A stretch of DNA of 40,068 nt from Brachyspira sp. (GTDB lineage: Bacteria > Spirochaetota > Brachyspiria > Brachyspirales > Brachyspiraceae). Shown here piece by piece: positions 7,143-15,304 of the stretch. The notes under the pieces are model-generated. The model was not told the DNA's origin. It searched no databases and saw nothing but the letters and a program-made list of their open reading frames with translations. The stretch covers positions 1-40,068 of the forward strand of contig NZ_JARHYI010000091.1 in NCBI RefSeq assembly GCF_029258575.1, written 5' to 3'. The position numbers were made by a program, and so were the translations under genes. Numbering within the stretch: position 1 is the first letter of the stretch; each line of letters begins with the position of its first letter.

Positions 7143-8648
7143 TTATTTAGATAATTCTTCTATTTTGTCTTTTGCATTTTCATTATATTCATCTATTTCT
7201 AATAATTTTTTATATGAATTAATAGCATTCATTTTATCACCAATCTTCAAATATAAATTTGCCTGCTTTTCTAAATGATATATATCAGAATTTTTATCAT
7301 ACATCTCTATAGCTTTTTTATACGCCTCATTTCTATTATCTATATCTCCCAATTTCTCATATAAATCCCCAATACTCTCAAATATATAATCATCATCATT
7401 ATTATTATACACATCTATGGCTTTTTTATATGACTCGTTTCTATTATTCATATCCCCCAATTTTTCATATAAACTTCCAAGCTTCTCAAAGATATAAGCA
7501 TCATAATTGCAAACTTCTATAGATTTTTTACATATAGATAAAGCATTATCATAATCTTTAATATCTTCATATACATTTGCAAGAGATAAATAATAATCAA
7601 TATCATTAGGATTTCTTTCTATAGCTTTATTATATAACTCTATAGCATTGTGATATTCTTTAATATTTTTATATAATTCAGATAAATAATAATAATACTC
7701 ATTGTTATTGGGATATTTATCTATTATTTGATTATAAGCATTAATTAACTCTTTATATTCATTTGTAGAAGAATCATCATCATAAAATTTTGTAATATAG
7801 CTCCATATAGAAGGATTAATCTCTATATACTTTTTATACATATCTAAAACTTCATCTATTTTATTCAATCTCATATAAACTTTTGCAAGTGAGTCTATAG
7901 CAGTAGATGAATATATATTCAATTCACTATGATCATTTATTTCCAATAATTTTTTATATATCTCCATAGATTTTTCATACTGTTCACTTTTATCATAGGA
8001 TAATGCCAAATAATGCATAATCTCATCATCATTATCATTTTGATATTTTTCTAAAGATTGTTCAAAAGCTTTGATAGCAGATTCAAAATCATCTAATTTT
8101 AAATATGCCTTACCCAAAGTAAATAAATAGCATTTAATATTATTATTTACTTCATTTGTAGTATTTAATTCACAAGCTCTTTTATAAGCATTCAAAGCAT
8201 CATTACAACTTCCTATATCATCATAAATATTACCAAGTAAATACCAATATTCTGAATCTTTATCATTCAATTCTATTGCATTTTTTATGTTTTTCAAAGC
8301 ATCATTTATAATATCATAAGAGTAATATATAGAAGCCAATAAATATAAAGCTCTGTCATTTTTACTATCTATTTCTATTAGACTTTTTAATGCCGATACA
8401 GCATTTTTTAAATCAAAATTCAAAAAATATGCCTTTGCTATAAGAAATAATTTTTTAGTATTTTTAGAATCTTCTTTTAAATCTTCTTGCAAAAAATTTA
8501 TAATATTAAAATATTCTTCATTATGTATAAATAATTCTTCATCATTGAAAGTATCATTATCAGAATTAAAATCAATATAAAATTCATTGTTATTTAATAT
8601 TTCTTCTATTTTTTCTATAGTATACTTTTTTTTACCATACAAACTCAT
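7143..8648 (-). CDS. Tetratricopeptide repeat protein
   Basis: A 501-residue protein built almost entirely of tandem TPR helices (typical units: A-Y-LGNIYDDIGSCNDALNAYKRA and YLSLANVYEDIKDYDNALSICKKS), roughly a dozen repeats from about residue 45 to the end. No signal peptide or membrane helix is seen, so it is probably a cytoplasmic scaffold. Two near-identical units around YEKLGD-NRNE-YKKAI point to recent internal repeat duplication. I chose the start at 8648 (MSLYGKKK) rather than 8708 because AAGGGGGAT lies just upstream of it, and the predicted transcript start (about 8716) leaves no room for a leader before the longer form. Partner and function are unknown; Brachyspira-type genomes carry many TPR genes. 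Confidence 0.8.
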   Translation of the reverse strand: MSLYGKKKYTIEKIEEILNNNEFYIDFNSDNDTFNDEELFIHNEEYFNIINFLQEDLKEDSKNTKKLFLIAKAYFLNFDLKNAVSALKSLIEIDSKNDRALYLLASIYYSYDIINDALKNIKNAIELNDKDSEYWYLLGNIYDDIGSCNDALNAYKRACELNTTNEVNNNIKCYLFTLGKAYLKLDDFESAIKAFEQSLEKYQNDNDDEIMHYLALSYDKSEQYEKSMEIYKKLLEINDHSELNIYSSTAIDSLAKVYMRLNKIDEVLDMYKKYIEINPSIWSYITKFYDDDSSTNEYKELINAYNQIIDKYPNNNEYYYYLSELYKNIKEYHNAIELYNKAIERNPNDIDYYLSLANVYEDIKDYDNALSICKKSIEVCNYDAYIFEKLGSLYEKLGDMNNRNESYKKAIDVYNNNDDDYIFESIGDLYEKLGDIDNRNEAYKKAIEMYDKNSDIYHLEKQANLYLKIGDKMNAINSYKKLLEIDEYNENAKDKIEELSK

Positions 8649-8722
8649 TTTATCCCCCTTTTGGAGCCATATCAAAATAAATAATAAATCCTTAATATTT
8701 AAACTCAATCTAACTTAATTAA

Positions 8723-8751
8723 AGTATAATATATTTTTATGTTTATTTCAA
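8723..8751 (-). promoter_or_regulatory. Sigma-70 promoter of the TPR gene
   Basis: On the minus strand TTGAAA (8751-8746), 17 bases, TATACT (8728-8723): one mismatch from consensus in each element. The start near 8716 gives a leader of about 70 bases and supports the downstream start codon at 8648. Confidence 0.65.
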
Positions 8752-8821
8752 TTAAAAATAATATTTTTATATAATTTATATTTTATTATGATGATTTTCA
8801 TGAAACATTATAAAAAAATAT

Positions 8822-8847
8822 TAAGCAAATTTTAATTATACCGAAAA
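8822..8847 (+). promoter_or_regulatory. Sigma-28-like promoter of flgE
   Basis: TAAG (8822-8825), 14 bases, ACCGAAAA (8840-8847). The layout is the same as at fliL (TAAG-N14-ACCGA), and it stands about 40 bases before the flgE start. The -10 half is 6 of 8 against GCCGATAA. Confidence 0.45.
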
Positions 8848-8886
8848 TAGCTATAAGAAATATTAAATTTTGGAGGAATACGCCTT

Positions 8887-10212
8887 ATGATGCGTTCATT
8901 ATTTGCCGGCGTGTCTGGTTTGCAAAATCATCAAACTCGAATGGATGTAGTTGGAAATAACATAGCTAATGTTAATACTTACGGATTTAAAAGAGGAAGA
9001 GTTACTTTTAAGGATATGATAAGCCAATCTTTAAGCGGAGCAGCTAAGCCGCAGGAAGATAGAGGCGGTATCAATCCTCAGCAAGTAGGTTTAGGTATGA
9101 TGGTTGCAACTATAGACACTATACATACTCAAGGTGCTTTACAAGTTACAGGTGTAAACACTGATTTAGCTATTCAAGGAGAAGGTTTCTTTATAGAAAA
9201 AAGAGGCAATAATTCTTATTATACAAGAAATGGTGCTTTTTCTTTAGATAAAGACGGTTATTTAGTAAATCCTTCTAATGGTTTTAAAGTACAAGGTTGG
9301 AATGCTGTTCTTAATCCAGAAACTGGAGAAATGGATTTGAATACTGCAGCTGGAGTAGAAGATGTAATTATTCCAGTAGGTGCGAAAGATCCTGCAAGAG
9401 CTACAGCTAATACTAAATATTTCTGTAACCTAGAAAAAGGCGGAGAAACACATCAGTCAGATTTAACTGTATATGACTCTACAGGAATACCTCGTCAATT
9501 AAGAGCTACTTTCACTAAAACTGATGTTAATAGATGGGATATGGTAATAGATGTACCTGATGCAACAGAGGGCAGTGTAAGCGTATCAGCAGGAGATCCA
9601 GTAGAAGGCGGTGGAAATAATACTTTCCAATTAGTATTCAATGATGCTGGTTCTTTGATTTCTGTAAGCGATGGTACTAATACTCAAACTGAAGGTGTAT
9701 TAATGCCTAATGTATCTTTCACCTATCAGGGAACAGAGGGAGAAGTAAATCAAACTATTAATCTTACTTTGGGAGAAGTTGGTTTATTTAACGGTATTAC
9801 TCAATTTGAATCCCCATCAACTACTAAAGCTATAGAACAAGATGGTTATACTATGGGTATGCTTGAAGGATTCAGCTTTGATGACAGTGGTCAGATAACT
9901 GGTGTATTTACTAATGGAAACAGAAAAACATTAGGACAGGTTGCATTAGCTAAATTCAATAATGCAGGCGGTTTAGAGAAAGCTGGAGATACTTTATTTG
10001 TGCAGAGCAATAACTCTGGTGCTGCAAATATAGGTGTTGCTGCTGCAGAAGGAAGAGGTTCTATTAAAGCAGGTACTTTGGAAATGTCTAATGTTGATTT
10101 AAGCGAACAGTTTACTGACATGATAGTAACTCAAAGAGGTTTCCAGTCTAATGCTAGAACTATAACTACAGCAGATCAAATGCTTCAAGAAGTTATAGGA
10201 CTTAAAAGATAA
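8887..10212 (+). CDS. flgE: Flagellar hook protein FlgE
   Basis: FlgE polymerises into the flexible hook joining motor and filament in the periplasm. The 441-residue product has the rod/hook N-terminus (LFAGVSGLQNHQTRMDVVGNN, GFKRGRVTFKDM), the FlgE core GVNTDLAIQGEGFF and the C-terminal LSEQFTDMIVTQRGFQSNAR helix. Spirochete FlgE subunits are covalently joined by lysinoalanine between a Lys and a Cys (K165 and C178 in Treponema denticola). Here K167 and C180, followed by N181, keep the same 13-residue spacing, so cross-linking is expected. GGAGGA at about 8872-8877 precedes two ATG codons; either could start the protein. It leads the flgE-flbD-motA-motB operon. Confidence 0.97.
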   Translation: MMRSLFAGVSGLQNHQTRMDVVGNNIANVNTYGFKRGRVTFKDMISQSLSGAAKPQEDRGGINPQQVGLGMMVATIDTIHTQGALQVTGVNTDLAIQGEGFFIEKRGNNSYYTRNGAFSLDKDGYLVNPSNGFKVQGWNAVLNPETGEMDLNTAAGVEDVIIPVGAKDPARATANTKYFCNLEKGGETHQSDLTVYDSTGIPRQLRATFTKTDVNRWDMVIDVPDATEGSVSVSAGDPVEGGGNNTFQLVFNDAGSLISVSDGTNTQTEGVLMPNVSFTYQGTEGEVNQTINLTLGEVGLFNGITQFESPSTTKAIEQDGYTMGMLEGFSFDDSGQITGVFTNGNRKTLGQVALAKFNNAGGLEKAGDTLFVQSNNSGAANIGVAAAEGRGSIKAGTLEMSNVDLSEQFTDMIVTQRGFQSNARTITTADQMLQEVIGLKR

Positions 10213-10221
10213 ATAATAATA

Positions 10222-10249
10222 TAGACTTTTTATAATTTTATAGTATAAT
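10222..10249 (+). promoter_or_regulatory. Possible internal promoter before flbD
   Basis: TAGACT (10222-10227), 16 bases, perfect TATAAT (10244-10249), in the 56-base gap after flgE. It could give flbD-motA-motB expression independent of the flgE promoter. Confidence 0.4.
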
Positions 10250-10268
10250 AGAGTTAGGAGTTTCTGGT

Positions 10269-10493
10269 ATGATACATATAACAAGATTTGACGGAAGTAT
10301 ATTATATGTAAATCCGCATCAAATAGAGTTTATGGAGGAAACTCCTGATTTAGTAATAACAATGCTGTCTGGAAGAAAGGTAGTAACTAAAGATAGTTTT
10401 GATACAGTTTTAAATAGAATAATAGAATACAGAACTAGAATAGTTAATGAAGATAATATAAAAAAGCCGTCTTTTTACGGCAGTGAAGAATAG
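10269..10493 (+). CDS. flbD: Flagellar protein FlbD
   Basis: A 74-residue protein of the short FlbD family found between flgE and motA in spirochetes and Gram-positive bacteria. The family signature is clear: MIHITRFDGS, then NPHQIEFMEETPDLVITMLSG, then KVVTKDSFDTVLNRIIEY. The biochemical role of this small family is not well defined; it should not be confused with the Caulobacter transcription factor FlbD. AGGAG at 10256-10260 precedes the ATG at normal distance. Gaps of 56 and 50 bases to flgE and motA fit one operon, with a possible extra promoter in the first gap. Confidence 0.92.
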   Translation: MIHITRFDGSILYVNPHQIEFMEETPDLVITMLSGRKVVTKDSFDTVLNRIIEYRTRIVNEDNIKKPSFYGSEE

Positions 10494-10543
10494 AAAATAT
10501 TATAATTAATTTTGTAAGAAAAATTTTAGTTAGAGAGTAAAAT

Positions 10544-11335
10544 ATGGATATTTTTGTACCATTAGGTGTTGTATTAGTTATAGGTATTAATTTATTTGCC
10601 ATCATCGGAGGAGGCGGTAATATATCTCATATGGTGGATTTTGCATCTGCGGTTGTAACAGGATTGGGAGGAACAACTTCACTTTTAGTTGCTAACGATT
10701 TAGGTACTATATTGGGTGTTCCTAAAGCTATAAAAATGCTTTTAAAGAAGCCTGATTATGATGAATCTCAGATAATTATAACACTTTTAAGTTTTTCAGA
10801 GAAAGCTAGAAGAGAAGGTTTGTTGGTACTTGAAGATGACATACAAGAGATTTCAGATCCCTTACTAAAAAAAGGTATGCAGCTTGTAGTAGACGGAACA
10901 GACCCTGAACTTGTAAAAAATATATTAAATACAGAAATAGATAACGTAGAGGCAAGACACGATACAGTAAGAAAAGTATTTGAAGATGCTGCTTCTTTAT
11001 ATCCTGCTTGGGGTATGATCGGTACATTAATCGGACTTGTAATCATGCTTAGAAGTTTGGGTGGCGGCGGCGGTGTTGAAGCAATCGGTTCTGGTATGGC
11101 GGTAGCACTTATTACTACATACTATGGTTCGGTTATAGCTAACGGTTTTGCTTTGCCTATAGCAGGTAGACTTGCAGCTAGACATGCTTCAGAAGCTATA
11201 GTTCAAAATATTTTGCTTGAAGGGATATTATCGATACAGGCTGGAGATAACCCTAGAATAGTAAAAGATAAATTAATATCTTTCTTACCTCCTGATCAGC
11301 GTCAGAAAGTTAATGAGCAGGTTGGAGATAGATAA
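10544..11335 (+). CDS. motA: Flagellar motor stator protein MotA
   Basis: MotA forms a pentamer around a MotB dimer and converts ion flow into torque on FliG. The 263-residue product has four predicted membrane segments (about 1-22, 30-50, 145-170, 180-202) and a cytoplasmic loop with the charged stretch around TEIDNVEARHDTVRKVFE. The conserved channel region YPAWGMIGTLIGLVIMLRSL and GMAVALITTYYGSVIANGFALPIA is intact. A Gly-rich GGGGGVEAIG loop replaces the usual short linker between helices 3 and 4. MotB follows after 21 bases. Whether protons or sodium drive it cannot be told from this sequence alone. Confidence 0.96.
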   Translation: MDIFVPLGVVLVIGINLFAIIGGGGNISHMVDFASAVVTGLGGTTSLLVANDLGTILGVPKAIKMLLKKPDYDESQIIITLLSFSEKARREGLLVLEDDIQEISDPLLKKGMQLVVDGTDPELVKNILNTEIDNVEARHDTVRKVFEDAASLYPAWGMIGTLIGLVIMLRSLGGGGGVEAIGSGMAVALITTYYGSVIANGFALPIAGRLAARHASEAIVQNILLEGILSIQAGDNPRIVKDKLISFLPPDQRQKVNEQVGDR

Positions 11336-11356
11336 GAAATTTATTAGAGGTAAACA

Positions 11357-12157
11357 ATGGCTACTATTAAATTTGGTAAAAAAGCTAAAAAAGTCGGAGA
11401 TAAGGCTCAGGTACCTGGACCTTCTGCTCCTTTATGGCTTCAAACTTACGGAGACTTTGTAACTTTAGTATTAACATTCTTCGTATTGCTTCTTTCTACA
11501 ATGTCATCATCAATAAGCGATTCTTCTATACAGCTTATTGCAACAGCATTTCAGGGATCATTCGGAGTTATGCAGGGAGGTACTACTTTATCACAAAGTA
11601 AACTTATTTACGGCGGTGCTAATGTTGATACTCTGCCTTCAACTGATAGAGGATATTCTGTGGGAAGAAGTATTGATAAAGCAGTTTCTGTTTTAGAGGC
11701 AGAAATTAAAAGTAAGAAAGTTAGAGTTGAAGAGAATGAAAGAGGTTTTATCATAAGTTTAGGAGCAGACCAGTATTTTGAATCTGCTTCTACAAATTTG
11801 ATTGATAATAAAAATAATGTTGAAACATTTATTAAATTAGCATCTGTACTTAGTGGTGTGCCTAATGATATAAGAATAGAAGGTCATACTGATTCAGGTT
11901 CTATCATTCAAGGAAGTATCACAGAAGAAAAATTCAGTAATAACTGGGGACTTTCTTCTGCAAGAGCTATGGTAATATTAGAAAAAATATTTGAAAATGA
12001 TCAGGCAGGAAAATTGGATAGAAACAAATATTCTATTTCTGGATATGCTGATACAAGACCTGTGGCATCTAATGATTTACCTGATGGAAGAGCGTTGAAC
12101 AGAAGGGTTGATATTGTTATAGTAAGAAATGATGTTACATATTATAATCAAAGATAA
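11357..12157 (+). CDS. motB: Flagellar motor stator protein MotB
   Basis: MotB anchors the stator to peptidoglycan and carries the ion-binding Asp. The 266-residue product has a short basic N-terminus (KFGKKAKKVGDK), one membrane helix (about 27-50) with D33 in WLQTYGDFVTLVLTFFVLLL at the position of the conserved proton-binding Asp, a plug/linker region, and a C-terminal OmpA-like domain (about 140-260) with IEGHTDSG, LSSARAMVILEKI and DGRALNRRVDIVI, the peptidoglycan-binding motif. It is the fourth gene in flgE-flbD-motA-motB; the methyltransferase gene follows after 21 bases. Confidence 0.96.
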   Translation: MATIKFGKKAKKVGDKAQVPGPSAPLWLQTYGDFVTLVLTFFVLLLSTMSSSISDSSIQLIATAFQGSFGVMQGGTTLSQSKLIYGGANVDTLPSTDRGYSVGRSIDKAVSVLEAEIKSKKVRVEENERGFIISLGADQYFESASTNLIDNKNNVETFIKLASVLSGVPNDIRIEGHTDSGSIIQGSITEEKFSNNWGLSSARAMVILEKIFENDQAGKLDRNKYSISGYADTRPVASNDLPDGRALNRRVDIVIVRNDVTYYNQR

Positions 12158-12178
12158 ATAAAAAAGTACAAAAATAAA

Positions 12179-13051
12179 ATGCTCTTAGCTGATAAATGGA
12201 AAGACTATAAAATTATAGATTGTGGAGAAGGTGAAAAACTTGAGAATATAGGTGGATTTTTAGTATCGCGTCCTGATTCTCAAGTTATATGGCCTAAAAA
12301 ATTAAATAAATGGAATAATTTGGATGCTGTATATCATCGCTCGGATAAAGGCGGAGGTTATTGGCAGTACTTCAATAAGCCTAAAGATAACTTCATTATA
12401 AAATATCAAGATTTATCATTTCAAATAGAATTCACAAATTTTAAACATATAGGGCTTTTCCCTGAACAGGCTGTTAATTGGCAGTTTATAATCGATAAAA
12501 TAAAAGAAAAAAAAGTTTCATCTCATCAAAATAAAGAAATTAAAGCATTAAATTTATTTGCATACACAGGCGGTGCAACTGTAGCATGTGCTTATGCTGA
12601 TTGCGATGAAATTGTACATGTGGATGCTTCCAAAAAAATAGTGGGGCATGCTAAAAAGAATATAGAAATTAATAATCTTCAAAATAAAAAGGTGAGATTT
12701 ATAATAGAAGATGTTATTAAATTCGTTTTAAGAGAAGTAAGAAGAGAAAGAAAATATGATGTTATAATAATGGATCCACCTGTATATGGAAGAGGACCTA
12801 ATGGAGAGCTTTGGCAGATAGAAACTAGTTTAACAAAACTTGTAAAGGAATGCATCAATCTATTATCAGACTCCCCTATTCTATTTTTAATCAATTGTTA
12901 CACAGCTAATTTTTCTCATATATCATTAAAAAATATACTATCATCTTCAATAAATCATAAAGGAATTTTTGAAAGCGGAGAAATAGGAATACCTATAGAA
13001 AATTCTAATATAATTCTTCCATGCGGAATATATTCAAGATTTTATTGTTAG
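12179..13051 (+). CDS. Class I SAM-dependent methyltransferase (RlmI/RlmL-like)
   Basis: The 290-residue product resembles the catalytic part of COG1092-type 23S rRNA cytosine methyltransferases but has no PUA domain. The N-terminal half contains the family block GGGYWQYFNKP and the preceding strand HIGLFPEQAVNWQFI. The SAM-binding motif I is LNLFAYTGGATVACAYA at about 122-138, motif II VDASKKIVGHAKKNIEINN, and motif IV is IIMDPPVYGRGPNGELW. An rRNA target is likely but not proven by sequence. The gene directly follows motB (21 bases), probably as a passenger of the stator operon. A shared terminator separates it from ptsI, which converges from the other strand. Confidence 0.82.
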   Translation: MLLADKWKDYKIIDCGEGEKLENIGGFLVSRPDSQVIWPKKLNKWNNLDAVYHRSDKGGGYWQYFNKPKDNFIIKYQDLSFQIEFTNFKHIGLFPEQAVNWQFIIDKIKEKKVSSHQNKEIKALNLFAYTGGATVACAYADCDEIVHVDASKKIVGHAKKNIEINNLQNKKVRFIIEDVIKFVLREVRRERKYDVIIMDPPVYGRGPNGELWQIETSLTKLVKECINLLSDSPILFLINCYTANFSHISLKNILSSSINHKGIFESGEIGIPIENSNIILPCGIYSRFYC

Positions 13052-13060
13052 CAACACATA

Positions 13061-13092
13061 AAAAAAGGTGCTAATCTCTTAGCCCCTTTAAT
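13061..13092. terminator. Bidirectional terminator between methyltransferase and ptsI
   Basis: AAAGGTGCTAA (13064-13074) pairs with TTAGCCCCTTT (13079-13089) around TCTC with one mismatch. On the minus strand the stem is followed by a run of T (the A tract at 13059-13066), so it mainly ends ptsH-ptsI; on the plus strand the T tail is weaker. Confidence 0.75.
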
Positions 13093-13117
13093 TTCTCATT
13101 CAAATAGAATTTTTTTA

Positions 13118-14863
13118 TTAATAGCTTATAGTACCGCCTCTTTCATGTACTTCCAAAAATCTCAATAATTCAGCTTTAACCTCTTCAGCAGTATCAAGAG
13201 ATAATACCCTTTTAGCAAGTCTTTGACATTCAGACTTATCTAAAGATATAATCATCTTTTTAACTTCAGGTATTGATATCGCAGACATAGAAAATACATC
13301 AAGTCCAAGTCCAAATAATAAAGGTACAGCAAGTAAATCTCCAGCAAGCTCTCCGCACATAGATATTATAATACCTCTTGCATGAGCACCTTCTATAGCC
13401 ATTTTTATAGCAATAAGTACTGAAGGATTATAAGGATCGCAAATATCCGCTATTTTTTCATTTCCTCTATCTGAAGCCAAAGTATATTGAGTTAAGTCAT
13501 TAGTACCTATAGAAAAGAAATCAGATTCTCTAGCAAAAGACTCAGATCTAAACACTACAGAAGGAGTTTCTATCATCATACCCAATTCCAAAGCCTCATT
13601 AAAAGCAATGTTCTCTCTCATAAGCTCTAATTTACATTCATTAAATATAGATTTTGCCTTTCTCAATTCTTCAAGAGAAACTATCATAGGAAGCATAACT
13701 TTTATTTTACCAAAAGCAGATGCTCTAAGTAAAGCTTTAAATTGAGTTTTAATGATTGCAGTTTTATCCAAACATATTCTTAAAGCTCTCCATCCAAGTG
13801 CAGGATTTTCTTCTTTAGGCATTTCTAAATAAGGAAGATATTTATCTCCTCCTATATCCATAGTTCTTATAGTAACAGTATGTCCACTCATAGCAACAGC
13901 TACTTCTTTATAAGCTTTAAATTGCTCTTCTTCTGTAGGAAAATCAGTATTCTCCATAAAAAGAAATTCTGTTCTATAAAGCCCTATACCATCGGCTCCA
14001 TTCTTTAATGCCCCTCCTAAATCACTAGGCGAACCTATATTAGCATATACTCTAATTTTTGTTCCGTCTTTTGATATAGCATCTTTATGAGCATATTCTC
14101 TTAGTAAAGCCTTTTTCTTATCAAATTCATCTTTAAGTTTCAAACATTCTTCAGTAGATTCTTTTGACGGATTTATTATAACAGAACCTGTATTACCATT
14201 AACTATTATAACCTGTTCATTTTTCAAATCTTTTAAAATTTCACCAATACCAACAACGGCAGGCAATTCTAAAGATCTAGCCATAATAGATGTATGAGAA
14301 GTTCTTCCGCCAATTTCTGTAATAAATGCAACTGTATTGTCCAAATCTAAATTAGCAGTATCCGAAGGAGTTAAATCTCTAGCAACTACTATAGAATCTT
14401 TAGGAAGATTGGAAATATCAACTATTTCTTCTCCTTGAATATTTCTTATCCATCTATCAGAAATATCTACTAAATCTCTAGCCCTCTCTCTTAAATATTC
14501 ATCTTCTACTTCACTTAAAATTTTAGTATAAACTTCTATACCTTGAGATAAAGCATATTCAGCACAAACTTTATCATCGGCTATAATATTATTAACTTCT
14601 TCAAGTAAATCTTCATCTTCAAGTAAAGTAATATGAGCATCAAATATAGCAGCTTTTTCCTCTGAAACTTTTTTAGCTGTAGTTTCTCTTATTTTAATGA
14701 GCTGATCTTTAGTCTGATTTCTAGCATCCAATAATTTAGCCTGCTCTAATGCCACTTCCTTACAAGGATATTTTGTAATTGATAGCTCTTTTTTTAATAG
14801 CAGATAAACTTTACCTATAGCTATACCGGGAGAAACCCCTATTCCTGTAATTCTTTTTTCCAT
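13118..14863 (-). CDS. ptsI: PTS enzyme I (phosphoenolpyruvate-protein phosphotransferase)
   Basis: Enzyme I takes phosphate from phosphoenolpyruvate and passes it to HPr, the first step of PTS sugar uptake. The 581-residue product is full length. It has the N-terminal HPr-binding region, the swivelling domain with active His H190 in GGRTSHTSIMARS, and the PEP-binding barrel with GIGLYRTEFLFM, MDIGGDKYLPYL and FFSIGTNDLTQYTLASDR. C503 in SMCGELAGD corresponds to the essential Cys near residue 502 in E. coli. It follows the HPr gene after 25 bases and ends at a terminator shared with the opposite strand. No sugar-specific EII genes are in the window. Confidence 0.97.
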   Translation of the reverse strand: MEKRITGIGVSPGIAIGKVYLLLKKELSITKYPCKEVALEQAKLLDARNQTKDQLIKIRETTAKKVSEEKAAIFDAHITLLEDEDLLEEVNNIIADDKVCAEYALSQGIEVYTKILSEVEDEYLRERARDLVDISDRWIRNIQGEEIVDISNLPKDSIVVARDLTPSDTANLDLDNTVAFITEIGGRTSHTSIMARSLELPAVVGIGEILKDLKNEQVIIVNGNTGSVIINPSKESTEECLKLKDEFDKKKALLREYAHKDAISKDGTKIRVYANIGSPSDLGGALKNGADGIGLYRTEFLFMENTDFPTEEEQFKAYKEVAVAMSGHTVTIRTMDIGGDKYLPYLEMPKEENPALGWRALRICLDKTAIIKTQFKALLRASAFGKIKVMLPMIVSLEELRKAKSIFNECKLELMRENIAFNEALELGMMIETPSVVFRSESFARESDFFSIGTNDLTQYTLASDRGNEKIADICDPYNPSVLIAIKMAIEGAHARGIIISMCGELAGDLLAVPLLFGLGLDVFSMSAISIPEVKKMIISLDKSECQRLAKRVLSLDTAEEVKAELLRFLEVHERGGTISY

Positions 14864-14888
14864 ATTATAAATTCCAAAAAATAAATTA

Positions 14889-15155
14889 TTAGTCTTTTAA
14901 ATTAGCTATAAATTCTTCTATTTTCTTTAAATTTTCCTCTTCGTTATCGCCATCGCAATAAACTGTTAAAACAGAGCCTTTCTTCACACCCAAAGATAAA
15001 ACTTTTAAAAGAGATGAAGCATTAACTCTCTTACCACCTTCATTTTCTACTTCTACTTTACAGCCTGTTAATGATTTTATGAATGTTACAAACTCATTAC
15101 CAGGTCTAGCATGAAGTCCTGTATCATTTTGTATAGTAACTTTACCTATTGTCAT
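14889..15155 (-). CDS. ptsH: PTS phosphocarrier protein HPr
   Basis: HPr is the small cytoplasmic phosphate carrier between enzyme I and sugar-specific permeases. The 88-residue product has the active-site H15 in TGLHARPGNEFV. The regulatory Ser that HPr kinase modifies in Gram-positive bacteria aligns to S48 in VNASSLLKVLSLG, so seryl control is possible if a kinase is encoded elsewhere. GGGAGGA precedes the start. It is the first gene of a ptsH-ptsI operon with a well-formed sigma-70 promoter. Confidence 0.96.
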   Translation of the reverse strand: MTIGKVTIQNDTGLHARPGNEFVTFIKSLTGCKVEVENEGGKRVNASSLLKVLSLGVKKGSVLTVYCDGDNEEENLKKIEEFIANLKD

Positions 15156-15192
15156 TGGTAAATCCTCCCTTCTTCTCTTATATATAATTTAA

Positions 15193-15220
15193 AGTATATC
15201 AGTTTTTTATCATTTGTCAA
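15193..15220 (-). promoter_or_regulatory. Sigma-70 promoter of ptsH-ptsI
   Basis: Minus strand: perfect TTGACA (15220-15215), 16 bases, TATACT (15198-15193). One of the best promoter matches in the window; the start near 15186 leaves a short leader to the GGGAGGA ribosome site. Confidence 0.75.
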
Positions 15221-15239
15221 ATTGTATACATTAAAATTA

Positions 15240-15272
15240 TACTTTTTAGTACAATAAAACATACTTTTAGTA
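15240..15272. repeat. Two tandem small dyads upstream of ptsH
   Basis: TACT-N4-AGTA (15240-15251) and TACT-N3-AGTA (15262-15272) have centres about 22 bases apart, close to two helical turns, upstream of the ptsH -35 box. They could bind an activator or repressor; they also lie downstream of coaX. Low certainty, as AT-rich dyads arise often. Confidence 0.3.
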
Positions 15273-15304
15273 TAAAAAATTTATAATATTATTTTAATAT
15301 ATAG

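Noticed and set aside
7143-8708. Longer TPR protein starting at 8708
   Set aside because: The first 20 residues have no ribosome site and would begin almost at the predicted transcript start; ATG 8648 has AAGGGGGAT upstream.
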